A DNA stretch of 42,214 bases from Frankiaceae bacterium (GTDB lineage Bacteria > Actinomycetota > Actinomycetes > BP-191), in the NCBI GenBank assembly GCA_030840645.1, contig JAVEEC010000121.1, forward strand, positions 1 through 42,214, in the 5' to 3' direction. Shown one piece after another: positions 23,936 to 32,346 of this stretch; position 1 is the first letter of the stretch, and every line of letters starts with the position of its first letter. A program made the position numbers and the translations under genes. The notes under the pieces are model-generated. The model searched no databases. It saw nothing but the letters and a program-made list of their open reading frames with translations, and was not told where the DNA came from.

Positions 23936-25357
23936 ATGCTCACGCTGTCCGCACGGGCACTGGCTGGGCGCGTCCGCGCCAGGGACGTGTCCGCGCGCGA
24001 GGTGGTCGAAACCCACATCGCCCAGATCGTTAGGGCCAATCCACGGCTGAACGCCGTGGTGGCCGAACGGTTCGAGGAGGCCAGGGCCGAGGCGGACGCC
24101 GCGGACGCGCTGGTGGGCGCGGGCGGCGACCTGCCGCCGTTGCTCGGCGTGCCGTGCACGGTGAAGGAGACGTTCGCGCTCACCGGGATGCCGAACACCG
24201 CGGGGCTGGTGTCACGGGTCGGTCACCCCGCGGTCACGGACGCGGTCACGGTCGCGCGGATCCGGGCGGCGGGCGCGATCCCGCTGGGCGTGACGAACGT
24301 CTCCGAGCTGGCCATGTGGTTCGAGTCCGACAACCGCGTGTACGGCCGCACCAACAACCCGTACGACGTCACCCGCATCGTCGGCGGCAGCAGCGGCGGC
24401 GAGGGCGCGGCGGTCGGGGCGGGGTTCGCGCCGTTCGGGGTCGGCAGCGACATCGGCGGGTCGATCCGGATGCCGGCGTTCTTCAACGGCGTGTTCGGCC
24501 ACAAGCCGTCGGCGGGGCTGGTGCCGAACGACGGCCAGTTCCCCGTCGACAACGATCCGCAGATGCTGCGCTACCAGTGCACCGGGCCGTTGACGCGGCA
24601 CGCGGAGGACCTGCTGCCGCTGCTGCGCATCCTGGCCGGTCCTGACGCGGAGATCGGCGACGCGGACGCCGTGGACCTCTCCGCACTCGACGTCGTCACA
24701 GTCGAGGGCAACGGCGCCCGGACGGTCTCCCCCGACCTGGTCGCGGCGCAGCGCCGCGCGGTCGCGTCGCTGCGGGCGCTGGGTGCGCGGGTGCGGCCCG
24801 CGTCGGTGCCGGCGCTGAAGCGGTCGTTCGACATCTGGGGGGCGATGCTGTCTGCGTCGCGGGAGGTGCCGTTCCGGACCCTGCTCGCCGGCGGGGGCGA
24901 CTTCTCGACGGCGCGCGAGGTCGGGCGGTTCCTGCGCGGCCGGTCGCCGCACACGTTGCCAGCGCTGGGCCTCGCCGTCGTCGAACGCTGGCCGGACCTG
25001 CTGCCGGGCCGCGGCCGGCGCTTCGTCGCGATGGGCGAGGCGCTGCGCGAGGAGCTGACCGCGCTGGTGGGCGACGGCGTGCTGTTCTACCCGTCGTTCC
25101 CGACGGTCGCGCCGCGGCACAACCACCCGCTGCGGACGCCGTTCGCGTTCGCCTACACCGCGATCCTCAACGTCGCCGAGCTGCCCGCGACGCAGGTGCC
25201 CCTCGGGCTCGACGCGGCCGGGCTGCCGCTTGGGGTGCAGGTCGCGGCCGCACCGGGTAACGACCACCTGACGATCGCCGTGGCACGGCACCTGGAGGAG
25301 GCGTTCGGCGGCTGGGTGCCGCCGCGCGGGGTCGTCCCGACGGAGGCGGTGCGATGA
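23936..25357 (+). CDS. Amidase (amidase signature family)
   Basis: A 473-residue cytoplasmic amide hydrolase. The Ser-cisSer-Lys triad is visible: Lys in VPCTVKETFALTGMP, and both serines in the Gly/Ser-rich block GGSSGGEGAAVGAGFAPFG followed by GSDIGGSIR. NNPYDVTRIVG just before it is typical of the family. Length is normal. Substrate cannot be predicted; relatives include fatty-acid amide and aryl-amide hydrolases. ATG 23936 is preferred: CAGAAT, a weak TANNNT-like -10, ends six bases upstream, suggesting a leaderless start, and the family N-terminus (LSARALAGRVRARDVSA) follows. It overlaps the next gene by 4 bases (ATGA). Confidence 0.92.
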   Translation: MLTLSARALAGRVRARDVSAREVVETHIAQIVRANPRLNAVVAERFEEARAEADAADALVGAGGDLPPLLGVPCTVKETFALTGMPNTAGLVSRVGHPAVTDAVTVARIRAAGAIPLGVTNVSELAMWFESDNRVYGRTNNPYDVTRIVGGSSGGEGAAVGAGFAPFGVGSDIGGSIRMPAFFNGVFGHKPSAGLVPNDGQFPVDNDPQMLRYQCTGPLTRHAEDLLPLLRILAGPDAEIGDADAVDLSALDVVTVEGNGARTVSPDLVAAQRRAVASLRALGARVRPASVPALKRSFDIWGAMLSASREVPFRTLLAGGGDFSTAREVGRFLRGRSPHTLPALGLAVVERWPDLLPGRGRRFVAMGEALREELTALVGDGVLFYPSFPTVAPRHNHPLRTPFAFAYTAILNVAELPATQVPLGLDAAGLPLGVQVAAAPGNDHLTIAVARHLEEAFGGWVPPRGVVPTEAVR

Positions 25358-25599
25358 CGCGGTGCGACGAGCCGGTCCGGGTGCCCGGCGTGTTCTCGGC
25401 GACCGAGACCGACACAGGGCATCGTTGCCAGCGCGCGGCCGGGCACGACGGGCCGCACCGCTGGCAGGCGCGCTGGGAGGGCCTGGCGCCCGAGGAGGTC
25501 GAGGCGGAGATCGCCCGCGACCTGGCCGAGTGGGAGCCGCCGGACGACGACCAGGACACCACCGGAGCCGGCGCTACCGGACGGAGCCCCGGGGACTAG
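25354..25599 (+). CDS. Small acidic protein coupled to the amidase
   Basis: An 81-residue protein starting at an ATG that overlaps the amidase stop by 4 bases. The N-terminal half contains TRCDEP, then HRCQRAAGHDGPHRWQA. This Cys/His arrangement recurs in small actinobacterial proteins and may bind a metal. The C-terminal half is acidic and disordered. Function is unknown. Its TAG stop shares the palindrome CTAG with the stop of the convergent EAL gene. Confidence 0.6.
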   Translation: MTRCDEPVRVPGVFSATETDTGHRCQRAAGHDGPHRWQARWEGLAPEEVEAEIARDLAEWEPPDDDQDTTGAGATGRSPGD

Positions 25600-27941
25600 G
25601 ACCGGGCGAGCAGCCAGCGTTCGAGGTCGGCGCTGGGCAACGGGCGGCTCCAGAGGTACCCCTGCCCGAGGTCGCAGTCCGCGTGGCCGAGCAGCCGGAC
25701 CACGACGTCCTCCTCCACGCCCTCGGCAACGACCTTCAGGCCGAGGCTGTGCGCCATGTAGACGACGGCGGCAACGATCGCCTGGTCGCGCCGGTCCTTC
25801 GGCATGTTCATGACGAACGACTTGTCGATCTTGATCGACGTGACCGGCAGGTGCTTGAGGTACGCCAGCGACGCGAAGCCGGTGCCGAAGTCGTCGATCG
25901 CCGTCCGCACTCCCATCGCGCGGAACCGCGCGAGGTTCGACAGCAGGACGTCGGTGTCCTCGGCGAGCGCGCTCTCGGTGATCTCGACCTCGATCAACGA
26001 CGGCGGAACGCCGGCCTGCGCGGCCGTCGCCGCGAGGTGCTCGACCATCCGGTCGTCGCGCAGCGAGAGCGGTGACAGGTTGACGGCGACGCGCAGCGCC
26101 GCGTCGGACGCCCGCCACGCGGCCGCCTGGCGGACCGCCTCGGTCATGACCCACTCGCTCAGCTCGTGCACGACGCCGGTCGCCTCCGCGAGCGGGATGA
26201 AGTCGTCGGGCGGGACCAGGCGGGGGCCGCGCTGCCAGCGCACCAGCGCCTCGACGGCCTCGCACCCGCCCGTCGTCAGGTCGATCTTCGGCTGGTAGTG
26301 CAGCACCAGCTCGCCGTCGCGGATCGCCTGGCGGAGGCGTTCGGCCTCCGCGTCGAGCTCGGTGCGCAACGCCGTCCGCTTCGACGCGTCGACGAACGTC
26401 ACCACCACGCCCCGCGTCCGGCCGTCGTCGGTCAGGGGGAACGCCGAGTACTCGATCGGCAGCCGGGTCCCGTCACGGCGCCAGAACACCTCGCCCTCGA
26501 CCCGGCGCCCGTCGCCGGTCCGCAGCGTCGCGAGGATCGGGCACAGGTGCGGCGGGTACGGCGTGCCGTTGCCGTAGGAGTGGTGCAGCAGCTCGTGGAC
26601 GTCGCAGCCGATCAGGTCGCTGACCTCGTAGCCGAGCATCCGGGCGGCCGCCGGGTTGGCCGACGTGAGGTGCCCGTCGGCGCCGACGGCGAAGATGCCC
26701 TCGCCCGCGGAGCTGATGAGCAGCGCGTTGTGCCTGCCTCTTGCCTCGACCCGCGCGACGGCCTCGGCCGCGGCGTACCGCTCGTTCTCGCGGCTCGCGG
26801 CGGCGGCCTGCTTGCGCGCGGTGACGTCCATCGACACGCCGACCGCCGCGTACCCGCCGTCGGGGCGGGCGACCCGGGTGATGCGGGTGTGCAGCCACTG
26901 GTCGTGGTCGGCCGCGAGCCGCGCCTCGAAGTCGGCCGGCTCGCCGGTCGCGAACACCGACGCCAGCGTCGCGATGATCCCCTCTCTGTCGTCGGCGTGC
27001 AGGTACCCCAGCGCGGCGTCGAGGTCCCCGCCGGTGACCGCCTGGGGCGGCCGGACGTCGAGCATCCGCCCGTCGTCGCCGAGCTCCCAGAGGCTGATGC
27101 CGCCGAGGCCGAGCGACAGGTCGAGCTTGGCTCGCTGCCGGGCGATCAGCGTCCCCGCCTCGACGAGCGACCGGTCCAGCGCCGAGATCTCGTCGTCAGG
27201 CCCGCCCGGCGCGGGCAGCGGCGGCTCGTCGCGGGCGAGGCGGTACGCGTTCTCCCTGACCCGCGCGAGGCGGCGCACGACCCGCCTCGTGACGAACGTC
27301 GCGACGCCGACGCCCCCGGCCAGCGCGAGTGCCGCCACGGCGATCGTGAGGATCACGGCGGTCCTGTCGAGGCGCCGCTGGTCGGCCCGGTGCCGCGCGA
27401 TGCCCTGCTGGTCCCGCGCCGCGATGCCGGCGACCAGGTCCCGTACCGAGTCCATCGTCGCCTTGCCGCGCATCGCCGCCTGGACCCGCTCGGCCCTCGG
27501 CGCGGCGGGCCCGGTCCGCTGGACGAGCGCCAGCTCGGCCAGCTCGCGGCGGGCCAGCCCGATCAGCGCGGCGACCTCGCCGGGCGGCGGGTCGTCCGCG
27601 TGCCCGGTCGCCGCGCGCCGGAACGTCTCCAGCGCCGCGGGCAGCGCCGCCCGCGCCCTGTCGGACTGCGGGAGGAACCGCCGGTCGCCGGTCGCGGCGT
27701 ACCCGCGCACGCCGGTCTCCGCGTCGACGAGCAGCCCGAGAACGCGTTGGAGGCTGGCCTGCACGTTGGTGTGGTGCGCGACGGAACGTTCGGCCGAGGT
27801 CGACGCCCGCCCGACCGCGAGCAGCGCGAGGGCACCGCCGAGCATGCCGAGGGTCGGGACGAGGACGACCGCGACGATCGTGGCGCGCAACCTCGAACCG
27901 CGGCGCCGTTCCCCCAGCTCCCCGTTGTGGACCATCCCCAT
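25596..27941 (-). CDS. CHASE3-PAS-PAS-EAL cyclic-di-GMP phosphodiesterase
   Basis: A 781-residue membrane sensor. TM1 spans about 18-42, a CHASE3-like extracellular sensor about 45-185 (VDAETGVRGYAATGDRRFL), TM2 about 192-215, and a HAMP-like linker to about 270. The first PAS is about 275-385 and the second about 410-530 (AGEGIFAVGADGHLTSANPAA). The EAL domain (about 545-775) retains the catalytic and metal-binding blocks: EALVRW, VNLSPLSL, EITESAL, DDFGTGFASLAYLKHLP, KIDKSFV, VAEGVEE and GQGYLWSRPLP. No GGDEF domain is present, so it should only degrade c-di-GMP. ATG 27941 has a weak ribosome site; ATG 27935 is possible. It is divergent from rsgA. Confidence 0.92.
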   Translation of the reverse strand: MGMVHNGELGERRRGSRLRATIVAVVLVPTLGMLGGALALLAVGRASTSAERSVAHHTNVQASLQRVLGLLVDAETGVRGYAATGDRRFLPQSDRARAALPAALETFRRAATGHADDPPPGEVAALIGLARRELAELALVQRTGPAAPRAERVQAAMRGKATMDSVRDLVAGIAARDQQGIARHRADQRRLDRTAVILTIAVAALALAGGVGVATFVTRRVVRRLARVRENAYRLARDEPPLPAPGGPDDEISALDRSLVEAGTLIARQRAKLDLSLGLGGISLWELGDDGRMLDVRPPQAVTGGDLDAALGYLHADDREGIIATLASVFATGEPADFEARLAADHDQWLHTRITRVARPDGGYAAVGVSMDVTARKQAAAASRENERYAAAEAVARVEARGRHNALLISSAGEGIFAVGADGHLTSANPAAARMLGYEVSDLIGCDVHELLHHSYGNGTPYPPHLCPILATLRTGDGRRVEGEVFWRRDGTRLPIEYSAFPLTDDGRTRGVVVTFVDASKRTALRTELDAEAERLRQAIRDGELVLHYQPKIDLTTGGCEAVEALVRWQRGPRLVPPDDFIPLAEATGVVHELSEWVMTEAVRQAAAWRASDAALRVAVNLSPLSLRDDRMVEHLAATAAQAGVPPSLIEVEITESALAEDTDVLLSNLARFRAMGVRTAIDDFGTGFASLAYLKHLPVTSIKIDKSFVMNMPKDRRDQAIVAAVVYMAHSLGLKVVAEGVEEDVVVRLLGHADCDLGQGYLWSRPLPSADLERWLLARS

Positions 27942-28110
27942 CGAGGAAAGCGAGGATTTGCGCGGTCGTCAATTCCAGGGCCGGACATTTGGGACAAGAC
28001 CGCGTGCGCGCCGGAGAAAACAGCGTGCGCGCGCCCCAGGCTCCGTCTACCGTGCGGCGACAGCGCGGGACGCGAGGGCGCCCGCGACGAGCGCGAGGAG
28101 GTGGGGACCG

Positions 28111-28170
28111 ATGGTGGCGGTTGCGCATGTCCAGACCACGTCCCTCCCCCGGGCGGCCGCTCGCGCGTAG
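28111..28170 (+). CDS. Possible 19-residue leader ORF upstream of rsgA
   Basis: ATG 28111 to TAG 28168-28170 encodes 19 residues. It is preceded by the strongest Shine-Dalgarno sequence in the neighbourhood (GAGGAGGTGGGG, 28095-28106), at ideal spacing. It lies downstream of a TANNNT box (TACCGT, 28048-28053) and ends 32 bases before the TTG start of rsgA, whose own ribosome site is weaker. It could be a translated leader that influences rsgA, or a spurious start. The peptide itself resembles nothing I know. Confidence 0.35.
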   Translation: MVAVAHVQTTSLPRAAARA

Positions 28171-28202
28171 CCGGCGGCGCCCTCTCCCGAGAGGCTCCTC
28201 CG

Positions 28203-29276
28203 TTGACCGCACCGCAGCTCACTGCTTTGTCCGATCTCGGCTGGGACACCGGCAGGGACGCCGAGTTCCGCCCGTTCGCCGAGACCTGCGTGCCGGGTCG
28301 CGTCGCCCGCCCGGACCGCGGCTCCCACCTCGTGCTCACCGCCGCCGGCCCGGTCCGCGCCGAGATCAGCGGCGCGCTCCGCAACGCCGCGTTCGACCAG
28401 GCCGCGCTGCCGACCGTCGGCGACTGGGTCGCGCTCCGTTCCACGGGCGGCGTCGGCGTCGTCGAGGCCGTCCTGCCGCGGCGTTCGGCGTTCATTCGCC
28501 ACGGCTCCTCGAACGCCGCCACGGCCCAGGTGCTCGCCGCGAACGTCGACGTCGTCTTCGTCACCGTCGCGCTGTCCACGACGCCGAACCTCCGCCGCCT
28601 CGAACGCTTCCTCGCCCTCGCCTGGGAGTCGGGCGGCCGGCCCGTCGTCCTGCTGACCAAGGCCGACCTCTGCGACGCGCTGCCCTCGGTGGTGGCGGCG
28701 GTGACGGCCGCCGCGCCGGGCGCGCCGGTGCACGCCGTGTCCGCCCTCACCGGCGACGGGCTGGACGGCGTCCGCGCGCACCTGACCCCCGGCGAGACCT
28801 GCGTGCTGCTCGGCGTCTCCGGCGTCGGGAAGTCGACCCTCGCCAACCGCCTGCTCGGCGCCGACCACCTGCTGACGACCGGCATCCGCGACGACGGCAA
28901 GGGGCGGCACACGACGACGCACCGCGAGCTGCTGCCGTTGCCGGGCGGCGCCGTCCTCATCGACACGCCGGGGCTGCGCGGGCTGCAGCTCTGGGACGCC
29001 GACGAGGGCCTGGAGCGGGCGTTCGCCGAGGTGGAGGCGTTGTTCGGCGGCTGCCGGTTCGGCGACTGCGCGCACGAGACCGAGCCGGGGTGCGCCGTAC
29101 AGGAAGCGCTGGCGGACGGGACGCTGGAACCCCGCCGGTGGGAGTCCTACCGCAAGCTGCAACGCGAGCTGCGGCACGTCGCCGCGAAGGCCGACGTCCG
29201 GCTCCGGCTCGCCGACCGCGACAAGTGGAAGAAGGTCCACAAGGAGATGCGCGCCCGCGGGGCGTACCGGCCGTAG
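28203..29276 (+). CDS. rsgA: Ribosome small-subunit-dependent GTPase A
   Basis: A 357-residue circularly permuted GTPase that assists late 30S subunit maturation. The motif order is diagnostic: G4 LTKADL and G5-like SALTGDGL precede G1 GVSGVGKSTL, then the switch region DDGKGRHTTTHREL and G3 DTPGLRGLQLW. An N-terminal OB-like domain (about 1-115) contains PTVGDWVAL. The C-terminal zinc site reads CRFGDCAHETEPGC. The start is taken as TTG 28203, with GAGAGG eight bases upstream, because it gives normal family length and the conserved N-terminus; GTG 28101 is a weaker alternative. The stop lies 19 bases from the next gene. Confidence 0.93.
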   Translation: MTAPQLTALSDLGWDTGRDAEFRPFAETCVPGRVARPDRGSHLVLTAAGPVRAEISGALRNAAFDQAALPTVGDWVALRSTGGVGVVEAVLPRRSAFIRHGSSNAATAQVLAANVDVVFVTVALSTTPNLRRLERFLALAWESGGRPVVLLTKADLCDALPSVVAAVTAAAPGAPVHAVSALTGDGLDGVRAHLTPGETCVLLGVSGVGKSTLANRLLGADHLLTTGIRDDGKGRHTTTHRELLPLPGGAVLIDTPGLRGLQLWDADEGLERAFAEVEALFGGCRFGDCAHETEPGCAVQEALADGTLEPRRWESYRKLQRELRHVAAKADVRLRLADRDKWKKVHKEMRARGAYRP

Positions 29277-29295
29277 CGGCGGGCAGACCGCCGTC

Positions 29296-29949
29296 ATGGC
29301 GATCACGGTCTGGAGCGACATCGCGTGCCCGTGGGCGACGTTGACGGTCTGGCGGCTGCACGCCCGCCGTGCCGCGCTCGGCCTCGACGTGCCGATCGAG
29401 CACCGGGCGTTCCCGCTGGAGCTGGTCAACGAGCGGCCGCACTCCCGCGCGCTGCTCGACGCGGAGATCGAGGCGATCGCGCCGCTCGCCCCGGAGGCGG
29501 GCTGGCGGCCGTGGTGGCGCGCGCCGTCCGCGTACCCGGTGTCGACGCTGCTCGCGCTGGAGGCCGTCGCCGCCGCGAAGGCGCAGGGCCTTGACGCGAG
29601 CGAACGCCTCGACCTCGCGCTGCGGCAGGCATTCTTCCGCGATGCGCGGTGCATCACGTTGCGCCACGAGGTGCTGAACGCCGCGGCGTCAGCGGGCCTC
29701 GACGTGGCCGCCCTGGCGGCGGCACTGGACGACGGAACGGCGCGGCGCGCGGTGATCGAGGACTGGCAGGCCGGGGCCGACGGCGCGGCGAAGGGCAGCC
29801 CGCACGTGTTCGCCCCCGACGGCTACGACGCCGTGAACCCGGGCATCGAGCAGCACTGGGAGGGGCCGAAGCCGGGCGGGCGGCCGGTGCTCGACCGCGA
29901 CGACACCACAGCGCTGGACGACCTGCTGCGGCGGGCCGCCGCGACGTAA
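29296..29949 (+). CDS. DsbA/FrnE-like thioredoxin-fold protein, single-cysteine motif
   Basis: A 217-residue protein beginning ITVWSDIACPWATLTVWRLH, the thioredoxin-fold strand and active-site helix of the DsbA/FrnE family. The usual CPWC is CPWA here, so only one redox cysteine remains; it cannot form the normal active-site disulfide and may act as a monothiol or glutathione-linked isomerase-like enzyme. A helical insert follows (DASERLDLALRQAFF). SPHVFAPDG provides the family's cis-Pro-type region. It is cytoplasmic, with no signal peptide, and lies 19 bases after rsgA, probably co-transcribed. Confidence 0.85.
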   Translation: MAITVWSDIACPWATLTVWRLHARRAALGLDVPIEHRAFPLELVNERPHSRALLDAEIEAIAPLAPEAGWRPWWRAPSAYPVSTLLALEAVAAAKAQGLDASERLDLALRQAFFRDARCITLRHEVLNAAASAGLDVAALAAALDDGTARRAVIEDWQAGADGAAKGSPHVFAPDGYDAVNPGIEQHWEGPKPGGRPVLDRDDTTALDDLLRRAAAT

Positions 29950-29998
29950 CGCGTTCGAGTCGGGCGGGGGCGGAGCGGGACCGTCTCGCCGATCGCTG

Positions 29999-31111
29999 CT
30001 AGCAGGTCGCGGGCGAGGTGAGCGGGGTCTTCTCGGTGAAGCCGAGGGTGCCGTCGAGCAGGCCGGTACGGCACGCGGGCGCGGTCCCGGAGAACAGCGC
30101 CGCGAGGCGCTCGAAGCCAGCGTTGCCGACGATGTGGGTGTCCGACGCCTCCGACGCGTGGCCCGCGAACGGCGACTCGAAGCCGGGGATCTGCGACGTG
30201 ACGTACCCGTCGAGCGTGGTGCCGGGCTCGGACGCGGAGCCGCGGGTCACCGCGGTCCAGAAGTCGACGGGGATGCCGAGCGAGCGCAGGCGCGCGTACA
30301 GCTCGGGCGACTGGTTGTAGCCGACCAGACCGTCGTCGACGCCCTGCACCATCACGACGCCCTTGACGCCAGACGCCTTGATGTCGTCGCCGTGGGAGAC
30401 GACCGAGAGGTCGACGTACTCCTGCGGCTTCGCCTCGATCGGGCCGCCGACCTCGCGCTCGATGTCCTCGACGGCGTTCTTGGCGAACGCGTTGCCGCTG
30501 CCCGCGAGCGCCCGCGCCTCGACGTAGGTCTCGGCGACCGTCGTCGCGCCCTCGATGTCGAACCAGTAGTCGAACAGCGGCTGCCCGCCCGCGCGCTTGG
30601 CCTTGGCGGCGACGGCGAGGCCCGCGGTGTTGCCGCCCATGCTGACGCCGTACATGACGATCGTCTGCGCGCGCGGGCAGCGCCGGTTGAAGTACTGCGC
30701 GGCGGCGATCGAGTCGGCGGCGCCCTCGCGGACCTGCCAGCCGCGCGAGGACGGCAACGGCGTGCCCGGCGTGTCGACCTGGCCGCGGTAGTCCATCGCG
30801 ACGGCGATCACGCCGTTGCGCCTGGCGGTGTCGGTGATGTGCTTGCGCCACGACTCGGCGGTGTGGCCGTAGCCGTGGCCGAAGACGACGATGCCCTTCG
30901 GCGGGGTGGACGGCAACGCGAACAGGCCCCAGGCGCGCTGCCCCGCGACGGTCAGCGTGAGGCGCTGGACGTTGGCGGGACGTCCGGTGCAGGGCGGCGG
31001 CGGCGGAGCCGCCGGCACGGACCGGACGTTGCACGCGAGCGCGGGCACGGCCCCGAGCACCGCCGCGGCGACGGCTGCGGCGACCGAGTAACGGACCGTG
31101 CTGGGGCGCAT
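29999..31111 (-). CDS. Secreted alpha/beta hydrolase
   Basis: A 370-residue protein. ATG 31111 is preceded by GGAAGG and opens a signal peptide (about 1-26, ending VLGAVPALAC). A Pro-rich linker (APPPPPC) leads to the hydrolase domain: IVVFGHGYGHTAESW (oxyanion region), AVAMDYRGQ, the nucleophile elbow YGVSMGGNTAG, QGVDDGLV for the acid, and SDTHIVGNAG for a candidate His. The overall pattern resembles secreted dienelactone hydrolase or lipase/esterase-like enzymes; substrate is unknown. ALAC is not a good lipobox, so a lipoprotein is unlikely. Its stop lies 49 bases from the convergent DsbA-like gene. Confidence 0.82.
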   Translation of the reverse strand: MRPSTVRYSVAAAVAAAVLGAVPALACNVRSVPAAPPPPPCTGRPANVQRLTLTVAGQRAWGLFALPSTPPKGIVVFGHGYGHTAESWRKHITDTARRNGVIAVAMDYRGQVDTPGTPLPSSRGWQVREGAADSIAAAQYFNRRCPRAQTIVMYGVSMGGNTAGLAVAAKAKRAGGQPLFDYWFDIEGATTVAETYVEARALAGSGNAFAKNAVEDIEREVGGPIEAKPQEYVDLSVVSHGDDIKASGVKGVVMVQGVDDGLVGYNQSPELYARLRSLGIPVDFWTAVTRGSASEPGTTLDGYVTSQIPGFESPFAGHASEASDTHIVGNAGFERLAALFSGTAPACRTGLLDGTLGFTEKTPLTSPATC

Positions 31112-31262
31112 GGCTGAGCCTTCCGGGAGACGTACCGAACACCGTTCGACGCCGGTGCGCCGCTGTCCTGCCGCGGCGCCGGAGGGCCGCGACGCTGAAG
31201 TACGGCAGCGGCGCGGCCGATGGAATACGTGACGCCGGGCGGTCCGGCGCGGGGAGCCCGCG

Positions 31263-31703
31263 GTGAACGAGTTCGAACGGCTGATGACGGACCTGTACGA
31301 CGACGGTGTCGTCGAGGAGGTCATCCGTCCGGCCGCCGTCGTGCCCGAGGACGCCGCGCGCCTCGTCCTGGTCGAGCTGGCGGTCCGCAACATCGACGCC
31401 GGCGGCACCTGGGACGCCACCCCCACGACCTGGCACCGGTTCGACCGCCCCCGCGACCCCGACGACCCGGCCCCTGTCGAGACCCGGCTGATCGGGACGA
31501 TGCAGGTGGCCTACGGCACCCCTACGCGCTACGACATCACGATCTACCGCGCGACGATCACCCGGCTCGGCACGACGACCGGCTGGACGGTCGAGTCGCT
31601 CTGCGACGAAGCGCTCGGCTTCGGCGGGCTGACGCTCGCGAGCTGCCCGCGGGCCGCGCTGACGGCGCCGCCGCGACCGTTCCGCGGCTTCAGCCCGCAG
31701 TAG
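31263..31703 (+). CDS. Uncharacterised 146-residue protein
   Basis: I do not recognise the family. GTG start at 31263. The product is soluble with no signal peptide, acidic at the N-terminus (FERLMTDLYDDGVVEEVIRP). Mid-protein strands include LVLVELAVRNIDAGGTWDA and YDITIYRATITRLGTTTGW, suggesting an alpha+beta fold, and the C-terminus is Pro-rich. It is divergent from the secreted hydrolase (151-base gap) and overlaps the convergent DinB-like gene by 14 bases. Confidence 0.6.
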   Translation: MNEFERLMTDLYDDGVVEEVIRPAAVVPEDAARLVLVELAVRNIDAGGTWDATPTTWHRFDRPRDPDDPAPVETRLIGTMQVAYGTPTRYDITIYRATITRLGTTTGWTVESLCDEALGFGGLTLASCPRAALTAPPRPFRGFSPQ

Positions 31704-32166
31704 CCTCGACGCCCGCCGCGCGGCGGAGCTGGCGCGTGTGGTCGTACGGATGGTCGGCGTAGGTCCGTAGCCAGACCTCGACGCCGTACGCGCCGGACTC
31801 CGTGTGCGTGCCGGTGCGCCGCCAGTCCTCCTCCGTGAGCCGGTCGAGCAGCTCGGCGCTGGTCTCGCGGGCGGCCTCGACGGCCCGCAGCGCGGCGGCG
31901 ACCGGGCGGTCGTAGTGGAGCACGTCGGCGAACCGCGCCTCGTCGTACCCCACGATCTCCGGCGCGTCCTCGGCGAGCAGCCGGCGCAGCCGGACCGCAG
32001 ACGTCAGCTCGCTGTCCGCCAGGTGGTGCACGACCTGGCGGCCCGTCCAGCCGCCCTCGGCGGCGCGGTCCAGGCCCGCGTGCCCCGCGTCGGCGACGGC
32101 CGCCGCGAACGCCGCGTACCCCGCGCGGTACCGCGCGACCAGCGCCGCGCGTTCCTCCGGGGTCAC
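31690..32166 (-). CDS. DinB-like four-helix metalloprotein
   Basis: A 158-residue protein. GTG 32166 is used because it overlaps the upstream small ORF's stop by 4 bases and the conserved region begins directly after it (TPEERAALVARYRAGYAAF). The DinB/YfiT-type metal-binding histidines are visible: WTGRQVVHHLADSE, then YADHPYDHTRQLRRAAG near the C-terminus. Family members are thiol-dependent S-transferases (for bacillithiol or mycothiol) or of unknown role; the substrate here is not predictable. It overlaps the 31263-31703 gene by 14 bases at their 3' ends. Confidence 0.8.
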   Translation of the reverse strand: MTPEERAALVARYRAGYAAFAAAVADAGHAGLDRAAEGGWTGRQVVHHLADSELTSAVRLRRLLAEDAPEIVGYDEARFADVLHYDRPVAAALRAVEAARETSAELLDRLTEEDWRRTGTHTESGAYGVEVWLRTYADHPYDHTRQLRRAAGVEATAG

Positions 32167-32264
32167 CAGCTCGACCGGCAGCGGTCCCTGCTGTCCGCCC
32201 CGTACCGGGGGGCGAGCAGTGCCAGCGCGACGAGCCACACCATCAACAGCACGACGGTTCCCAT
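32163..32264 (-). CDS. Possible 33-residue single-pass membrane protein
   Basis: An ATG at 32264 opens a 33-codon frame whose first 20 residues are one hydrophobic helix (GTVVLLMVWLVALALLAPRY), followed by a charged tail (DSRDRCRSSW). Its TGA overlaps the GTG of the DinB-like gene by 4 bases, a hallmark of coupled genes. No good ribosome site is seen. Either a real small membrane protein or a short translated leader. Confidence 0.35.
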   Translation of the reverse strand: MGTVVLLMVWLVALALLAPRYGADSRDRCRSSW

Positions 32265-32333
32265 ACGTCGATGCTGCGCTTCCGCGTCGGGGTCCGCCAG
32301 TGGCAGGCTTGCCTCTGACCACGGGTTTCCTGC

Positions 32334-32339
32334 CATACT
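32334..32339 (+). promoter_or_regulatory. -10-like element (CATACT) for the GlxA-type regulator gene
   Basis: CATACT ends seven bases before ATG 32347, with TTGCCT (32309-32314) 19 bases upstream as a possible -35. This again predicts a leaderless transcript; no Shine-Dalgarno sequence is present. Confidence 0.35.
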
Positions 32340-32346
32340 CCGTTCC

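Noticed and set aside
29951..29965. A GTTCGAGTC word resembling a tRNA T-loop
   Set aside because: No cloverleaf, acceptor stem or anticodon arm can be formed around it.
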